A stretch of 33,717 nucleotides of DNA from assembly GCA_965652775.1 (NCBI GenBank), contig CBFGXP010000012.1, forward strand, positions 1 to 33,717, given 5' to 3'. This document shows, one piece after another, positions 22,208-31,120 of this stretch. The notes beneath the pieces were generated by a model, which worked only from the letters and a program-made list of their open reading frames with translations, did no database searches and was not told the DNA's origin. Both the position numbers and the translations under genes were made by a program. Within the stretch, counting starts at the first letter, position 1; every line of letters begins with the position of its first letter. The DNA comes from VBAS01 sp965652775. GTDB taxonomy: Bacteria > Bacteroidota > Bacteroidia > Chitinophagales > Chitinophagaceae.

Positions 22208-23791
22208 TTAGTTCAAATCCCAGAAGATCCGGGAAGTAGTTACATTGATAGTACCTTCCGCTGCCACATTTTCCGCATTATAGTTATACTCATTTTGCGG
22301 ATAAAATAATCGCACAGGAATTTTAGCGCCAGGAGGAACACCCGGATCTACAGATATAGTCGGTCCGGCAGGAAATCCACCCCCTATTCCGTATACAATT
22401 CCTGTTCTCCTGTAATCAGTCCATATTTCATAGGGCGCAATGCTGTTCAATGCAAACCATTTTTGTGAAAGAATGGTGTAAAGTCCCCCACCCGGTAAGC
22501 CTGCTGCCAAAGGCGCAGCATCATAGTCAACATCGGGATAACCCGCATTATTTGTGATATAGGTATTGGCTTGTGTTGCGGTCAATCCCAACCATGTGAA
22601 TGACTCAACAATAGCAGCTGTGAGCAATGCTTTGGCTGTCGGCCCGCTAGTTAGAATTCCTCTTTGCCTTGCTTCTGCCTGGAGAAACAAACTTTCAGCA
22701 GCAGTAAGGATCCATGCAGGTGAACTAGCTCCATTTGGAGATAAACCCGGTCCTCTTACTGTAGAAAGTGCACTACCAATAGGCACACCGGCTCCTGCAG
22801 GAGTTCCGAATACAATTCCCGCATGATTTGCGCCTGGTGCTACATAGAATTTACTAATTCTTGGATCACCATTCCAGTTATAATAGTCAATTGCATATTT
22901 ACTTGCTCTTGCCCAGTCACGCTGGCTACCCTGGCCGGCCTCGCTTGTATTAAAAAAGCGGTAATAAGGCTGAGGCTTTGTACCTGTAAAACCTGGGTTT
23001 AGATCAGCAGTTTCTCCTGCGCCGAGAAACCCATCTGTAGTAATCTTGGCTACCTGTGCGGGCACATCGATGCCAGGAGCTACAGTTTGTGTAGTCATAC
23101 CATTGTACAGATGCACCAGCATTCTTAATCTGAGTGTATTGGCAAACTTTTTCCACATGGTAGTACTGCCGCCATAAACAAGATCGGAAGTTGTAATATC
23201 CGGATTTTTTGCTGGATCTGTCGCCTGCGTATTATTCAGCAACGCAATAGCGGCATCCAGATCAGCAAAAATTCCTTTATAAATATCTACAGCCTTATCA
23301 TATTTTGGAGTAGCTGTTGCTGTGCCTTTAAATGCTTCAGAATAAGGAATATTGCCATATACATCTGTCAATATCTGGAAGTTATGTGATTTCATGATCC
23401 GGCCGATTGCCTCGTAAGTACCTGCCCCTGTTTCAGCTGCCTTATTGATCATTATGTTATAGTTGTTAGCGTTGGCATAAAGGTTATTCCAAATACTAAC
23501 ATGAAAATCATTAGTGAACTTATAAGTCTCTTCTTCATTGAATGACTGGTAAGAACCGGAGCGGGCACCATGACCCATCCACCAGTCGATAAACCACCAT
23601 TCGGAAGCGATAATTGTAGCTGTTGCCTGTAGGGCACCCGGCAAAAGTACTGACGGAGTAACCGACACATCGGTTACATCATCAGGGTTTGCGTTAATTT
23701 CAAATTTATTTTTATTACATCCTGTTCCAACCACTATCATGAGGGCTGTAAGAGCAGATGCAGTAATTATTTTTTTCAGTTTCATATTCAC
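22208..23791 (-). CDS. SusD/RagB-family outer-membrane lipoprotein (second operon)
   Basis: A 527-residue surface lipoprotein and partner of the SusC just upstream. It has a lipoprotein signal (MNMKLKKIITASALTALMIV..., Cys25) followed by NKNKFEINANPDDVTD. The segments GRIMKSHNFQILTDVYGNIPYSEA and ANTLRLRMLVHLYN are typical of SusD-like group 2, as is the C-terminal ILSQKWFALNSIAPYEIWTDYRRTG (given here in shortened form: QKWFALNSIAPYEIWTDYRR). It starts 12 bp after the susC stop. It is clearly homologous to the susD at 15685 but well diverged, so the two systems probably bind different ligands. Substrate unknown. Confidence 0.94.
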   Translation of the reverse strand: MNMKLKKIITASALTALMIVVGTGCNKNKFEINANPDDVTDVSVTPSVLLPGALQATATIIASEWWFIDWWMGHGARSGSYQSFNEEETYKFTNDFHVSIWNNLYANANNYNIMINKAAETGAGTYEAIGRIMKSHNFQILTDVYGNIPYSEAFKGTATATPKYDKAVDIYKGIFADLDAAIALLNNTQATDPAKNPDITTSDLVYGGSTTMWKKFANTLRLRMLVHLYNGMTTQTVAPGIDVPAQVAKITTDGFLGAGETADLNPGFTGTKPQPYYRFFNTSEAGQGSQRDWARASKYAIDYYNWNGDPRISKFYVAPGANHAGIVFGTPAGAGVPIGSALSTVRGPGLSPNGASSPAWILTAAESLFLQAEARQRGILTSGPTAKALLTAAIVESFTWLGLTATQANTYITNNAGYPDVDYDAAPLAAGLPGGGLYTILSQKWFALNSIAPYEIWTDYRRTGIVYGIGGGFPAGPTISVDPGVPPGAKIPVRLFYPQNEYNYNAENVAAEGTINVTTSRIFWDLN

Positions 23792-23803
23792 TCATTTTTA
23801 AAA

Positions 23804-26800
23804 TTAAAATCTAACAGTTAGGTGACCTCCGAAAAATCTTGTAGGAGGAAAATTGAATGCAGTACTTCTGCCGGTTGCATTACCGGTATAAGCAGCATTA
23901 CCATTTCCACCCTGGAATTCCGGATCTGTCCACTGGTTAGATTCAGGAACCAGCATCAGCAGATTTCTTCCGCTGATACCAACAGTAAGTCCTTTAACCA
24001 CACCAGACACTTTCGTTCCGAATATTTTTGTCGGAACTTCATAAGTGATGGCAACTTCCCTGAGCTTCCAGAATGCTCCATCAGCCAGGTAATTAGATAT
24101 TACAGTCGTATTTAGTTCGCTGTTCCAGAATAAGCGTCCGTATTGCTGTGTATAAACATCTGTGTTCGCTACATATTTCCCGGTTCCATCATCATAAGAA
24201 GAATTAGGGAAAACAAATGCACGACGGCCATTCTGTGCACTGCGCGCAGAAATACCATTATCATCTAAAAATCCGCCTAATTGATCAACTACGATCTGGT
24301 TGCCGGCGCGGTAATCAGCCACTGCGCTGAAATATAAACCTTTCCAGCCTACATTCAGGGTCATGCCCAGAAAGTGATGAGGATTAGTAGTTCCGAATTC
24401 TGTAAGATTAGGATTCTGCGTTGGCATTCCGGTAATGCGATCAACGATTACGCGGCCCTGATCATCTCTTACATAATCTGTTAATTTGAAAATATAAGCC
24501 TCCTTGCCAACTATTGCATAGTTATAATTTCCAATACCCAGTTCGTTTACACCAGCCACCAGCGATCTGATTTCACTTGTCTGGTAGCTGTAGTTGACTT
24601 TATAATCGATAGTCACATCCCCGAGTTTTACCAGTGGAGTTAATTTCAGGTCAAACTCAACACCGTAGTTGTCAAAGGATGCTGCATTTTGCTTAGCTGT
24701 AGTGTAACCGGTAGTATTTGAAAGCTGAACGTCTATGATTTGGTCAGTATTATTCTGTTTATACGCAGTGGCTTCAAAATTTATCCGGTTCTTAAGAAAT
24801 CCGAGTTCAATACCTATTTCTTTATTCACTACGAACTCCGGTTTGTATGTTGCTGCAGGAGTATTTGGTGTAGCCTGGAAGCCGAGGATGTCTCCGTATG
24901 GGAAGAAAGTGGAATTTGTAAAGACACTTTCAAAGGCATAAGCCGGAAGATTCACATTACCAGTTTTGGAGATAGCTGCACGAAGTTTTACATAATTAAA
25001 AATCTTACTTGAGCCTAACCCTGGAATTATTTCATGAAACAGTATCGATCCACTTACTCCGGGATAAAAGAAACCAATGTCAGATTTCTTGAAATCAGGA
25101 ATCATAGGATTTACAAGACGGCTGTCATAATCGTAGCTTGCTGTAGCTTCTAAGAAAGCCCAATTATCCCAATCAAGTGAAAGCCTTCCAAAATACCTTT
25201 CCAACCTTGTTTTAGTATTTTCAACATCAACTGCTGGTTCACCTTTACGAAGTTGAATAGAAAGTAATGTAGCGTTTCCAAGATTATTACTACCTGCACT
25301 TATAAAGCTGGAACTGGATTCTCTGTATGACTGACCCAATAACAGGTTAGTACCAAGTTTACCAAAGCGCTTATTAGCATTGGCAAATACTTCGGAAGTA
25401 ATCCTTCTTGAGGTTGCATCCGCATCGCTGACAGCAGAAGTAATGTTCAAAGTACCATGGTCTCTAAGTGTACCATGATAAGCAGTATAGTTAAATGCAC
25501 CGCGGGTTGAACGTGATTCTGCATTGTCAAAAGTAAGACCAGCTCTGTAAGTGAAGTTCAACCATGAGGTTGCTTTGAAATCAAGTTGTGCATTTCCAAA
25601 AATTTCATCTCCACGCCCTGTTTCTCTTGAGTTATCCTTAGCGAAATAGGGTGTTTTATCCACGTTATCAAGATAAGGAGTATAATAACCATCAGGAGTT
25701 GCAAACCAAGCCATATTAGGAACGGTCGGATCTGCGTTATACCATGCTCTCCAGTCTTTGAATTGACTCAGGTCATAGTTACCCGGCGAACCAGTTACAT
25801 TATAATAAACACGTTGATTATTATTTGTGACATCATATTGAGATTGGGTATATCGTAATGTAAATCCTGCCTTAAATTTTCCGTATTCTTTGTCAGCTCT
25901 TAAGTTCACAGACCTACGATGATTTTCATCACCCCCAAGTATACCCTGGATTGACACATTTTGAGCACTGATATAAAAGTCACCAGCTGCTAAAGAAACA
26001 TCCGTTTGGTTTGTCATTCCAGTTTCAAAAAAGTTTCTTCTGCCTTTTTCATTATACGCATAAATCATTTCTAATTTCTCACCATTAGGGCCTGTTTGTC
26101 CAAACTGACGCAAAGAACCATCAAACCGATCGCCCCAGCTTTGTTGTTCAATAGCTTCCCAGGTTCCATAGCCTGCTGCATCAGGAGAATAACCACCCCC
26201 AAACTCTTTTTGGAATTTCGGCAAATAAGATACTTTTTCAGCCTGGATCGAATGACTTACCGTCACTACGGGCCTTGCTTTATTTCCTCTTTTTGTATTT
26301 ACAACTATAGCGCCATTCACCCCATCAGGTCCATAAATTGCCGTAGAGGAAGCGGATTTCAGGATTGTTACATCCGCAATATCATTGGGGTTTATTGAAT
26401 TTAAGAAGCCCAGCGCAAGCGGCACACCATCCAATACCAGCATTGGCTGGTTATTCCCCGTAAGAGAACGTATACCTCTTAAAACAATACGCGTGTCTGC
26501 GAATACTCCATTATTAGTAGTCGCGACATTCAAACCGGAAACTTTACCTGTCAATCCGTTTTGTAAATTAACTACCTTACTTTGTGTAAGCTCAGCACCC
26601 CTAACTTTTGCTGTAGAATAACCAATTTCTTTTGATTGACGTGCAATTCCAAGACCAGTTGTAACAACCACTTCCTGTAGTTGCGCAGAACGACCCTTCA
26701 AGGTAAAGTTCTGAAAGGCTGTTGCATCGGGAGTGACCGTAATAGGGTCATAACCTACTGAAGATAAGGTTAGCCTCCCCCCTTCTTTAATTTTGATAGT

Positions 26801-26977
26801 GAAATTTCCTCCTGCATCTGCTTTCGTCGCATTATTTGTTCCTTCTTCAACAATAGTAACAAAGGCGATAGGTTCGCCCTTTTCATCTCTAACCTGACCT
26901 GTAACTGTACGGGTCTGCCCAAATGCTAATGCTGAAAACAACAATAGCACTGGTAACAGTGACACAATTTTTCTCAT
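23804..26977 (-). CDS. SusC/RagA-family TonB-linked outer-membrane transporter (second operon)
   Basis: A 1057-residue TonB-dependent receptor. The signal peptide ends at LAFGQ. The carboxypeptidase-regulatory-like domain follows (about 22-100, TVTGQVRDEKGEPIAFVTI), then the plug with VVNLQNGLTGKVSGLNV, IVLRGIRSLTGNNQPMLVLD and the SusC signature SASSTAIYGPDGVNGAIVVNT (about 205-225), and the barrel ending GHLTVRF. The first-operon SusC shares this layout but little continuous sequence. It is the first gene of its operon and has the same type of leader. Confidence 0.95.
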   Translation of the reverse strand: MRKIVSLLPVLLLFSALAFGQTRTVTGQVRDEKGEPIAFVTIVEEGTNNATKADAGGNFTIKIKEGGRLTLSSVGYDPITVTPDATAFQNFTLKGRSAQLQEVVVTTGLGIARQSKEIGYSTAKVRGAELTQSKVVNLQNGLTGKVSGLNVATTNNGVFADTRIVLRGIRSLTGNNQPMLVLDGVPLALGFLNSINPNDIADVTILKSASSTAIYGPDGVNGAIVVNTKRGNKARPVVTVSHSIQAEKVSYLPKFQKEFGGGYSPDAAGYGTWEAIEQQSWGDRFDGSLRQFGQTGPNGEKLEMIYAYNEKGRRNFFETGMTNQTDVSLAAGDFYISAQNVSIQGILGGDENHRRSVNLRADKEYGKFKAGFTLRYTQSQYDVTNNNQRVYYNVTGSPGNYDLSQFKDWRAWYNADPTVPNMAWFATPDGYYTPYLDNVDKTPYFAKDNSRETGRGDEIFGNAQLDFKATSWLNFTYRAGLTFDNAESRSTRGAFNYTAYHGTLRDHGTLNITSAVSDADATSRRITSEVFANANKRFGKLGTNLLLGQSYRESSSSFISAGSNNLGNATLLSIQLRKGEPAVDVENTKTRLERYFGRLSLDWDNWAFLEATASYDYDSRLVNPMIPDFKKSDIGFFYPGVSGSILFHEIIPGLGSSKIFNYVKLRAAISKTGNVNLPAYAFESVFTNSTFFPYGDILGFQATPNTPAATYKPEFVVNKEIGIELGFLKNRINFEATAYKQNNTDQIIDVQLSNTTGYTTAKQNAASFDNYGVEFDLKLTPLVKLGDVTIDYKVNYSYQTSEIRSLVAGVNELGIGNYNYAIVGKEAYIFKLTDYVRDDQGRVIVDRITGMPTQNPNLTEFGTTNPHHFLGMTLNVGWKGLYFSAVADYRAGNQIVVDQLGGFLDDNGISARSAQNGRRAFVFPNSSYDDGTGKYVANTDVYTQQYGRLFWNSELNTTVISNYLADGAFWKLREVAITYEVPTKIFGTKVSGVVKGLTVGISGRNLLMLVPESNQWTDPEFQGGNGNAAYTGNATGRSTAFNFPPTRFFGGHLTVRF

Positions 26978-27109
26978 GTGGAGATCAATTTTTTGGTTAA
27001 TTAAATACTTGATTTTCAGTGGAAAAAATCTATTTTCGGGGGTAGGGATAACGAATACAAGACAGCAAGTTTTTTAAAAATGCTGCCGCAAGGTAAACAA
27101 ATTATTAAC
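26978..27109 (-). promoter_or_regulatory. Conserved leader and promoter region of the second susC
   Basis: This carries the same blocks as the leader at 20399-20529: GATCTCCAC next to the ATG, CAAGTATTTAATTAA, CCCTAC, and GTTTACCTTGCGGCAGCA. The inverted repeat at 27061-27087 (GGCAGCA with TGCTGTC) is conserved. The box ATAATTTG differs slightly from the -7 consensus here, while TACCTTGC is an alternative. Confidence 0.6.
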
Positions 27110-27145
27110 AAAGAGCAGAAAAAAAGCTAACAAGTGTTATTAACT

Positions 27146-29197
27146 TCAAAAGACAATTCTCGCCATCAGCCTGATTTCAGATTTTAAAGACCCCGGGATT
27201 TCATCTAACCCCGATCCAATCGATTCAACATTGCGGTAGATGGTCTGCGACCATTTCAGCCAGAAAGTGATCTTAGAATTGATATTATAATTCAGATTTA
27301 AATAATATCTGTATCCTTTATCAAAAAATGCCGGAATGGAATAATAAAAAAGAACGTCATTTTCATATGCATATATCCTGGAGTCATATCCATCGGTTTC
27401 AAAATATTGAAGCCTTATATTACCGCTATAATTTTTGAGCATGGGTTTATAAATGAAATCAAAAAAAGTCAGGAAGCCGTTTTCTGCGTTGTCACTATTT
27501 TTATCGAACCATAATAATTCGATCCTGTTTCTGATTGCGATAGTTGAGTTTATTTTGAAACTGATTTGTGTCTTCCAGTTTTGCCGGGGTAATCGTACAA
27601 CATAATTTGTAATACTAATATTATCAGGTTGGTTGCCTTGCTTTGTTTCACTGCGATACCTTGTATATACTTCGAGCTGTTTATTAGGTAAGTAAGTTAG
27701 TTGTACTATAAAATCTTTTCCATTGCTGGGTGCGTCAACAAGATATTTAATCCATGGAAATTTATAAACATCTATGTATGCATCCAACCGCCATGCAGGT
27801 ATGGGCCGGATCGAAATACCTGAATAAATTCCATTTTCATTTGTTGGATAAGTATTTTCTGTAAATGCATTTCCATTGATAGATTGATATTGCGGATCGA
27901 TGTTGCGGTGCAAAAAAGAAATATCAACCCGCGGGTCAACACTTACCATTAAACCGTTAAGAAATGCTTTACTGAAATTCTTATCAACGGCTGCTTCACC
28001 AAAAAAATGAAGATTTCTGCGAGTGTAACTGTAATCAATACTATAATTGCTCCAGCCATTGCCCCCAATAGCATATAAGTTATAAGGCTCCGATCTTTTC
28101 TGTACCGGTGTTGAAAAATTAAAAACAATTGCATTTCCCCCAACATGCCAGGTATCAGTCTTATATTTTAGATTTCCTCCAACAGCTAACTGGCCAAGCT
28201 TGTGCCTGTCCGCAACTTCACTTTCTGTTCGATGATACCCTGAATTAAGAAAAGAAGTAATGTATTCTTCATTGCTAACCGTGTCTGCCACAAAATTTGC
28301 GCTCAGTTTTCTGTAGGACACAAACGCAGTAGCCTGCATATTACTTTTCTGAATTGTAATGCCTGCGCCCCGATGAAAATTAAATTCCCCTGCAGAATTA
28401 TACGGTCGCAATATCGGCGATTGCCTTTTTATTCCCATCACATCTACACTTTTTCTAAATGCAAGACTTTGCCATTGTATCAATCCCTGTCCCATATTTA
28501 CTGTAAAATCACCGAACGCTAAAGATTGTACAACCCCTATTTTCCTTACAAACAAGTGAAACGAGTAAAAATCAAACCCCTTGTTCTGTGCGCCTTTAAA
28601 AAATTGCTCCCCTGCGTCTTTATCGCCCACTATCCCGAATTGCAATAGATTTTTATATTGGTAGCGATAACGGACAAAAAGTCTTGCCGGCCCTCCAAGG
28701 TACTTTGTACTGGTAGATGTATCAGTAAACCCTTTCGATTCTTCAAGAACTTGTGAATACCGAAATACGAAACCATGCTCACCGTCCTTAAATCTTAATT
28801 TAAAAACATCGGCAATATTTATCGGTTCCTGTACCGTAATAAAAGGCAAAAGTTTTTTTATTATTTGAATGTCCCATGAAGGGACTGCCTGCAATTCATA
28901 AATGCTTATAAATTTTCCAAAAAATTTTCTATATAAAATGAAATTTGCTATCTGCAAGCCTGAAATAATTTTCAGCTCACGCAAATCAGTTTCATCAGCT
29001 GTATTTAAATTAAGAGGATTTTTTCTGAATCGTTCCCATTGTTGCTGGTAACTGTCATCTTCCGTTTCGGCCTGGTCAGTTTCAGTAAGATTTTCAATTT
29101 GTTGTTCGATTGTTGATAAAGGAGTTTCCTGGGCTTGAAGAGTAGAAAATGAATAGAGAAGTATGAACAGGAGTAATATGAATATGCGATGCCACAT
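27146..29197 (-). CDS. Helix-hairpin-helix plus outer-membrane beta-barrel protein
   Basis: A 683-residue secreted protein. The signal peptide (1-22, ending TLQAQ) is followed by an acidic linker rich in Glu/Gln, then a ComEA-type double helix-hairpin-helix (about 60-122: NPLNLNTADETDLRELKIIS, then YRKFFGKFISIYELQAVPSW). From about 130 on the sequence shows alternating amphipathic strands (FVFRYSQVL, RLFVRYRYQY, VGGNLKYKTD) and ends in a Phe-final strand, RLMARIVF, as outer-membrane barrels do. Proteins with this layout occur in Bacteroidota but I know of no assigned function. The HHH could bind DNA or protein in the periplasm. It lies 3 bp after the barrel gene upstream, so the two are one operon. 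Confidence 0.83.
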   Translation of the reverse strand: MWHRIFILLLFILLYSFSTLQAQETPLSTIEQQIENLTETDQAETEDDSYQQQWERFRKNPLNLNTADETDLRELKIISGLQIANFILYRKFFGKFISIYELQAVPSWDIQIIKKLLPFITVQEPINIADVFKLRFKDGEHGFVFRYSQVLEESKGFTDTSTSTKYLGGPARLFVRYRYQYKNLLQFGIVGDKDAGEQFFKGAQNKGFDFYSFHLFVRKIGVVQSLAFGDFTVNMGQGLIQWQSLAFRKSVDVMGIKRQSPILRPYNSAGEFNFHRGAGITIQKSNMQATAFVSYRKLSANFVADTVSNEEYITSFLNSGYHRTESEVADRHKLGQLAVGGNLKYKTDTWHVGGNAIVFNFSTPVQKRSEPYNLYAIGGNGWSNYSIDYSYTRRNLHFFGEAAVDKNFSKAFLNGLMVSVDPRVDISFLHRNIDPQYQSINGNAFTENTYPTNENGIYSGISIRPIPAWRLDAYIDVYKFPWIKYLVDAPSNGKDFIVQLTYLPNKQLEVYTRYRSETKQGNQPDNISITNYVVRLPRQNWKTQISFKINSTIAIRNRIELLWFDKNSDNAENGFLTFFDFIYKPMLKNYSGNIRLQYFETDGYDSRIYAYENDVLFYYSIPAFFDKGYRYYLNLNYNINSKITFWLKWSQTIYRNVESIGSGLDEIPGSLKSEIRLMARIVF

Positions 29198-29200
29198 TCT

Positions 29201-30028
29201 TTACTCATTAATTTTTTTTGAAGAATTATACACTAATATTACACCCGGAGTGACGCCAAGCTGGGGGTGATAACTGGCTACTACGTCAAGCCGAAAAGAT
29301 TTTAAAAATAATCCAACGCCAGCAAAAACATTTGAAGTGTTGGTAGCAATGCCAACCCTGGCCATTAATTGGGGTAAAATTTTATACTGCATACCGGCAT
29401 TTACATTCGCCTGCTGATCTTCTTCTTTTTCTATTTCTGCGCTTACAAAAAATTTCTCGGATGCGTCATATCCTAATCCAACTGTATAAATTGATGCGAT
29501 TTTTTCTTCCTGGTTCTTTCCAAATTCTCCTCCAACCGGGTTATATGTATGCAAGCCTGCATGAAGCTTTTCAGAAAGATGTAAAACGGTTCCTATTTCA
29601 AAATTGATCGCTGAAGCGTTTCCATAACTACTGATTTGAATACCATTATAATTGAATTGCACCCCGATGTCGACTTTAGTTCCGAGTTTTTTTGCATAAG
29701 CCAAACCCATTTGTGACTCATTGTAATCGCTGAACCCAAAATACCCTGCTTTCACACCAAAATTTCCTGATTTGGTTGGTACAGCTATCGCCATTTGATA
29801 AAGACTCAATTCATCCAATAAAAATCTTCTTTCACCATAAACTCCGGCCGAAACGCTTTTCATTTGTGCAAGCGATGCCTGGTTATTGGTAAATGAAAAA
29901 ATGTCTGTGTGATTTATACTATAAGAACCAAGCCCCGTATATGCCGCCGCCACCGGACGACGAATCGTTTGCCCGTTTATAAATAAATTAGAACAGATCA
30001 ACGAGAGGATAAGGCAAGTCCGCTTCAC
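29201..30028 (-). CDS. PorV/PorQ- or FadL-like outer-membrane barrel protein
   Basis: A 275-residue protein with a signal peptide (MKRTCLILSLICSNLFINGQ) and a start codon GTG. The N-terminus PVAAAYTGLGSYSINHTDIFSFTNNQASLA has the G-A-...-D-F-NPA-LA-like layout of the PorV/PorQ and FadL/OmpP1 families. The rest is made of regular beta strands (GNFGVKAGYFGFSDYNESQ, KVDIGVQFNYNGI, LMARVGIATNTSNVFAGVGL). It is shorter than PorV and I cannot assign it to a particular member. PorV and PorQ belong to the type IX secretion system; that link is suggestive only. It is co-transcribed with the HHH-barrel gene. Confidence 0.72.
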   Translation of the reverse strand: MKRTCLILSLICSNLFINGQTIRRPVAAAYTGLGSYSINHTDIFSFTNNQASLAQMKSVSAGVYGERRFLLDELSLYQMAIAVPTKSGNFGVKAGYFGFSDYNESQMGLAYAKKLGTKVDIGVQFNYNGIQISSYGNASAINFEIGTVLHLSEKLHAGLHTYNPVGGEFGKNQEEKIASIYTVGLGYDASEKFFVSAEIEKEEDQQANVNAGMQYKILPQLMARVGIATNTSNVFAGVGLFLKSFRLDVVASYHPQLGVTPGVILVYNSSKKINE

Positions 30029-30124
30029 TCAGTCAATTTTCCCCTAAATTAAAATGATGAGTTACAAAATAAAGGGGTAAAAAAGGAAAATACAGGGGAA
30101 AAAGATCAGCGTATCTGGCTCAGC

Positions 30125-30155
30125 TTTGGGCTGCAATTCCTCTCCCCTACCTTTG
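30125..30155 (+). promoter_or_regulatory. Consensus Bacteroidota promoter of folD
   Basis: TTTG (30125-30128), exactly 19 bp, TACCTTTG (30148-30155): a perfect match to TTTG-N19-TAnnTTTG. The expected transcript start falls at about 30158-30161, and the folD ATG is at 30160, so the mRNA should be leaderless or nearly so. Confidence 0.82.
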
Positions 30156-30159
30156 CGCC

Positions 30160-31035
30160 ATGCAAATTTTAGATGGTAAAAAAGTATCTCAGGCAGTAAA
30201 AGATCAACTTAAAATAGATGTCGCCCAACTTTTCACGGAAGGAAAAAAAGTCCCGCATCTCGCAGCAATTTTAGTTGGCAATGACGGCGCCAGCGAAACT
30301 TATGTTTCTTCCAAAGTAAGGTCATGTGAAGAGGTCGGCTTTAAATCAACGCTTGTAAGATTTGATGCAGATATCTCTGAACATTTGTTGCTGGAAAAAA
30401 TTAATGATCTCAATGATGATCCCGATGTTGATGGTATTCTTGTTCAGCTTCCTTTACCAAAACATATTTCTGATGAGCAGGTAATCAATACAATTAATCC
30501 TGATAAAGATGTGGATGGCTTTCATCCTGTAAACGTGGGAAAAATGGTGCAGGGCCTTCCAACTTTTATCCCCGCCACTCCACATGGTGTAATGCTGATG
30601 CTGGAACATTATAAGATCAATACTGCTGGTATGCATGCAGTAGTAATTGGAAGAAGCAATATTGTGGGTAGGCCTATGAGTATTTTATTAAGCGAAAATA
30701 AAAATCCGGGGAATTGTACCGTTACGATCTGTCATTCAAAAACTAAAAACATTGCAGAATTATGTCGCAATGCTGATATAATTGTTGCTGCGTTGGGAAG
30801 ACCTGGGTTTGTAACTGAAGATTGGGTAAAAGAGGGAGCCATTGTAATTGATGTAGGGATTACCCGTGTAGCTGATGCAACTAAAAAAAGCGGGTTCAGG
30901 TTGAGAGGTGATGTAGATTATGAAAATGTAGCGCCAAAATGTTCATGGATAACTCCGGTACCCGGCGGCGTAGGACCGATGACGATTGCTGCGCTTTTGA
31001 ATAACACTTACAGATCCTGTAAGATGAAAAACTAA
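30160..31035 (+). CDS. folD: Bifunctional methylenetetrahydrofolate dehydrogenase/cyclohydrolase
   Basis: Interconverts 5,10-methylene-, methenyl- and 10-formyl-tetrahydrofolate in the cytoplasm, for purine, fMet and one-carbon metabolism. The 291-residue chain has the catalytic residues at the expected offsets: Lys52 in YVSSKVRSC, Gln96 in ILVQLPLPKH, and Asp119 in DKDVDGFHP. The Rossmann part has VVIGRSNIVGRPMSILL and the C-terminus WITPVPGGVGPMTIAALL. The start MQILDGKKVS is the family start and sits at the predicted transcript start. It is divergent from the barrel operon, 131 bp away. Confidence 0.97.
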   Translation: MQILDGKKVSQAVKDQLKIDVAQLFTEGKKVPHLAAILVGNDGASETYVSSKVRSCEEVGFKSTLVRFDADISEHLLLEKINDLNDDPDVDGILVQLPLPKHISDEQVINTINPDKDVDGFHPVNVGKMVQGLPTFIPATPHGVMLMLEHYKINTAGMHAVVIGRSNIVGRPMSILLSENKNPGNCTVTICHSKTKNIAELCRNADIIVAALGRPGFVTEDWVKEGAIVIDVGITRVADATKKSGFRLRGDVDYENVAPKCSWITPVPGGVGPMTIAALLNNTYRSCKMKN

Positions 31036-31084
31036 ACCTGCCAGACCTCCCTGAAGGAAGCCTTCCTACCCAACAAAGTCAATT

Positions 31085-31116
31085 ATTGTAAAGTTCAACT
31101 GCAATGTATCTTTACA
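31085..31116 (+). promoter_or_regulatory. Candidate queE promoter spanned by an inverted repeat
   Basis: ATTG (31085-31088), 18 bp, TATCTTTA (31107-31114) is a near-consensus promoter with one mismatch in each box. TGTAAAG (31087-31093) and CTTTACA (31110-31116) are exact inverted repeats covering both boxes, as an operator might. Confidence 0.4.
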
Positions 31117-31120
31117 TTTT

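Noticed and set aside
14620..27109. Polysaccharide utilisation locus
   Set aside because: There is no glycoside hydrolase, lyase, sulfatase, hybrid two-component regulator or ECF sigma/anti-sigma pair nearby, so a glycan substrate is not supported.
27110..27145. Terminator after the HHH-barrel gene
   Set aside because: A T-tract is present on the minus strand, but the preceding stem is about 5 bp with a 2-nt loop; not convincing.
31036..31080. Possible terminator or repeat after folD (GAAGG-AAG-CCTTC)
   Set aside because: The stem is only 5 bp with a 3-nt loop and no T-tract, which is too weak to call.
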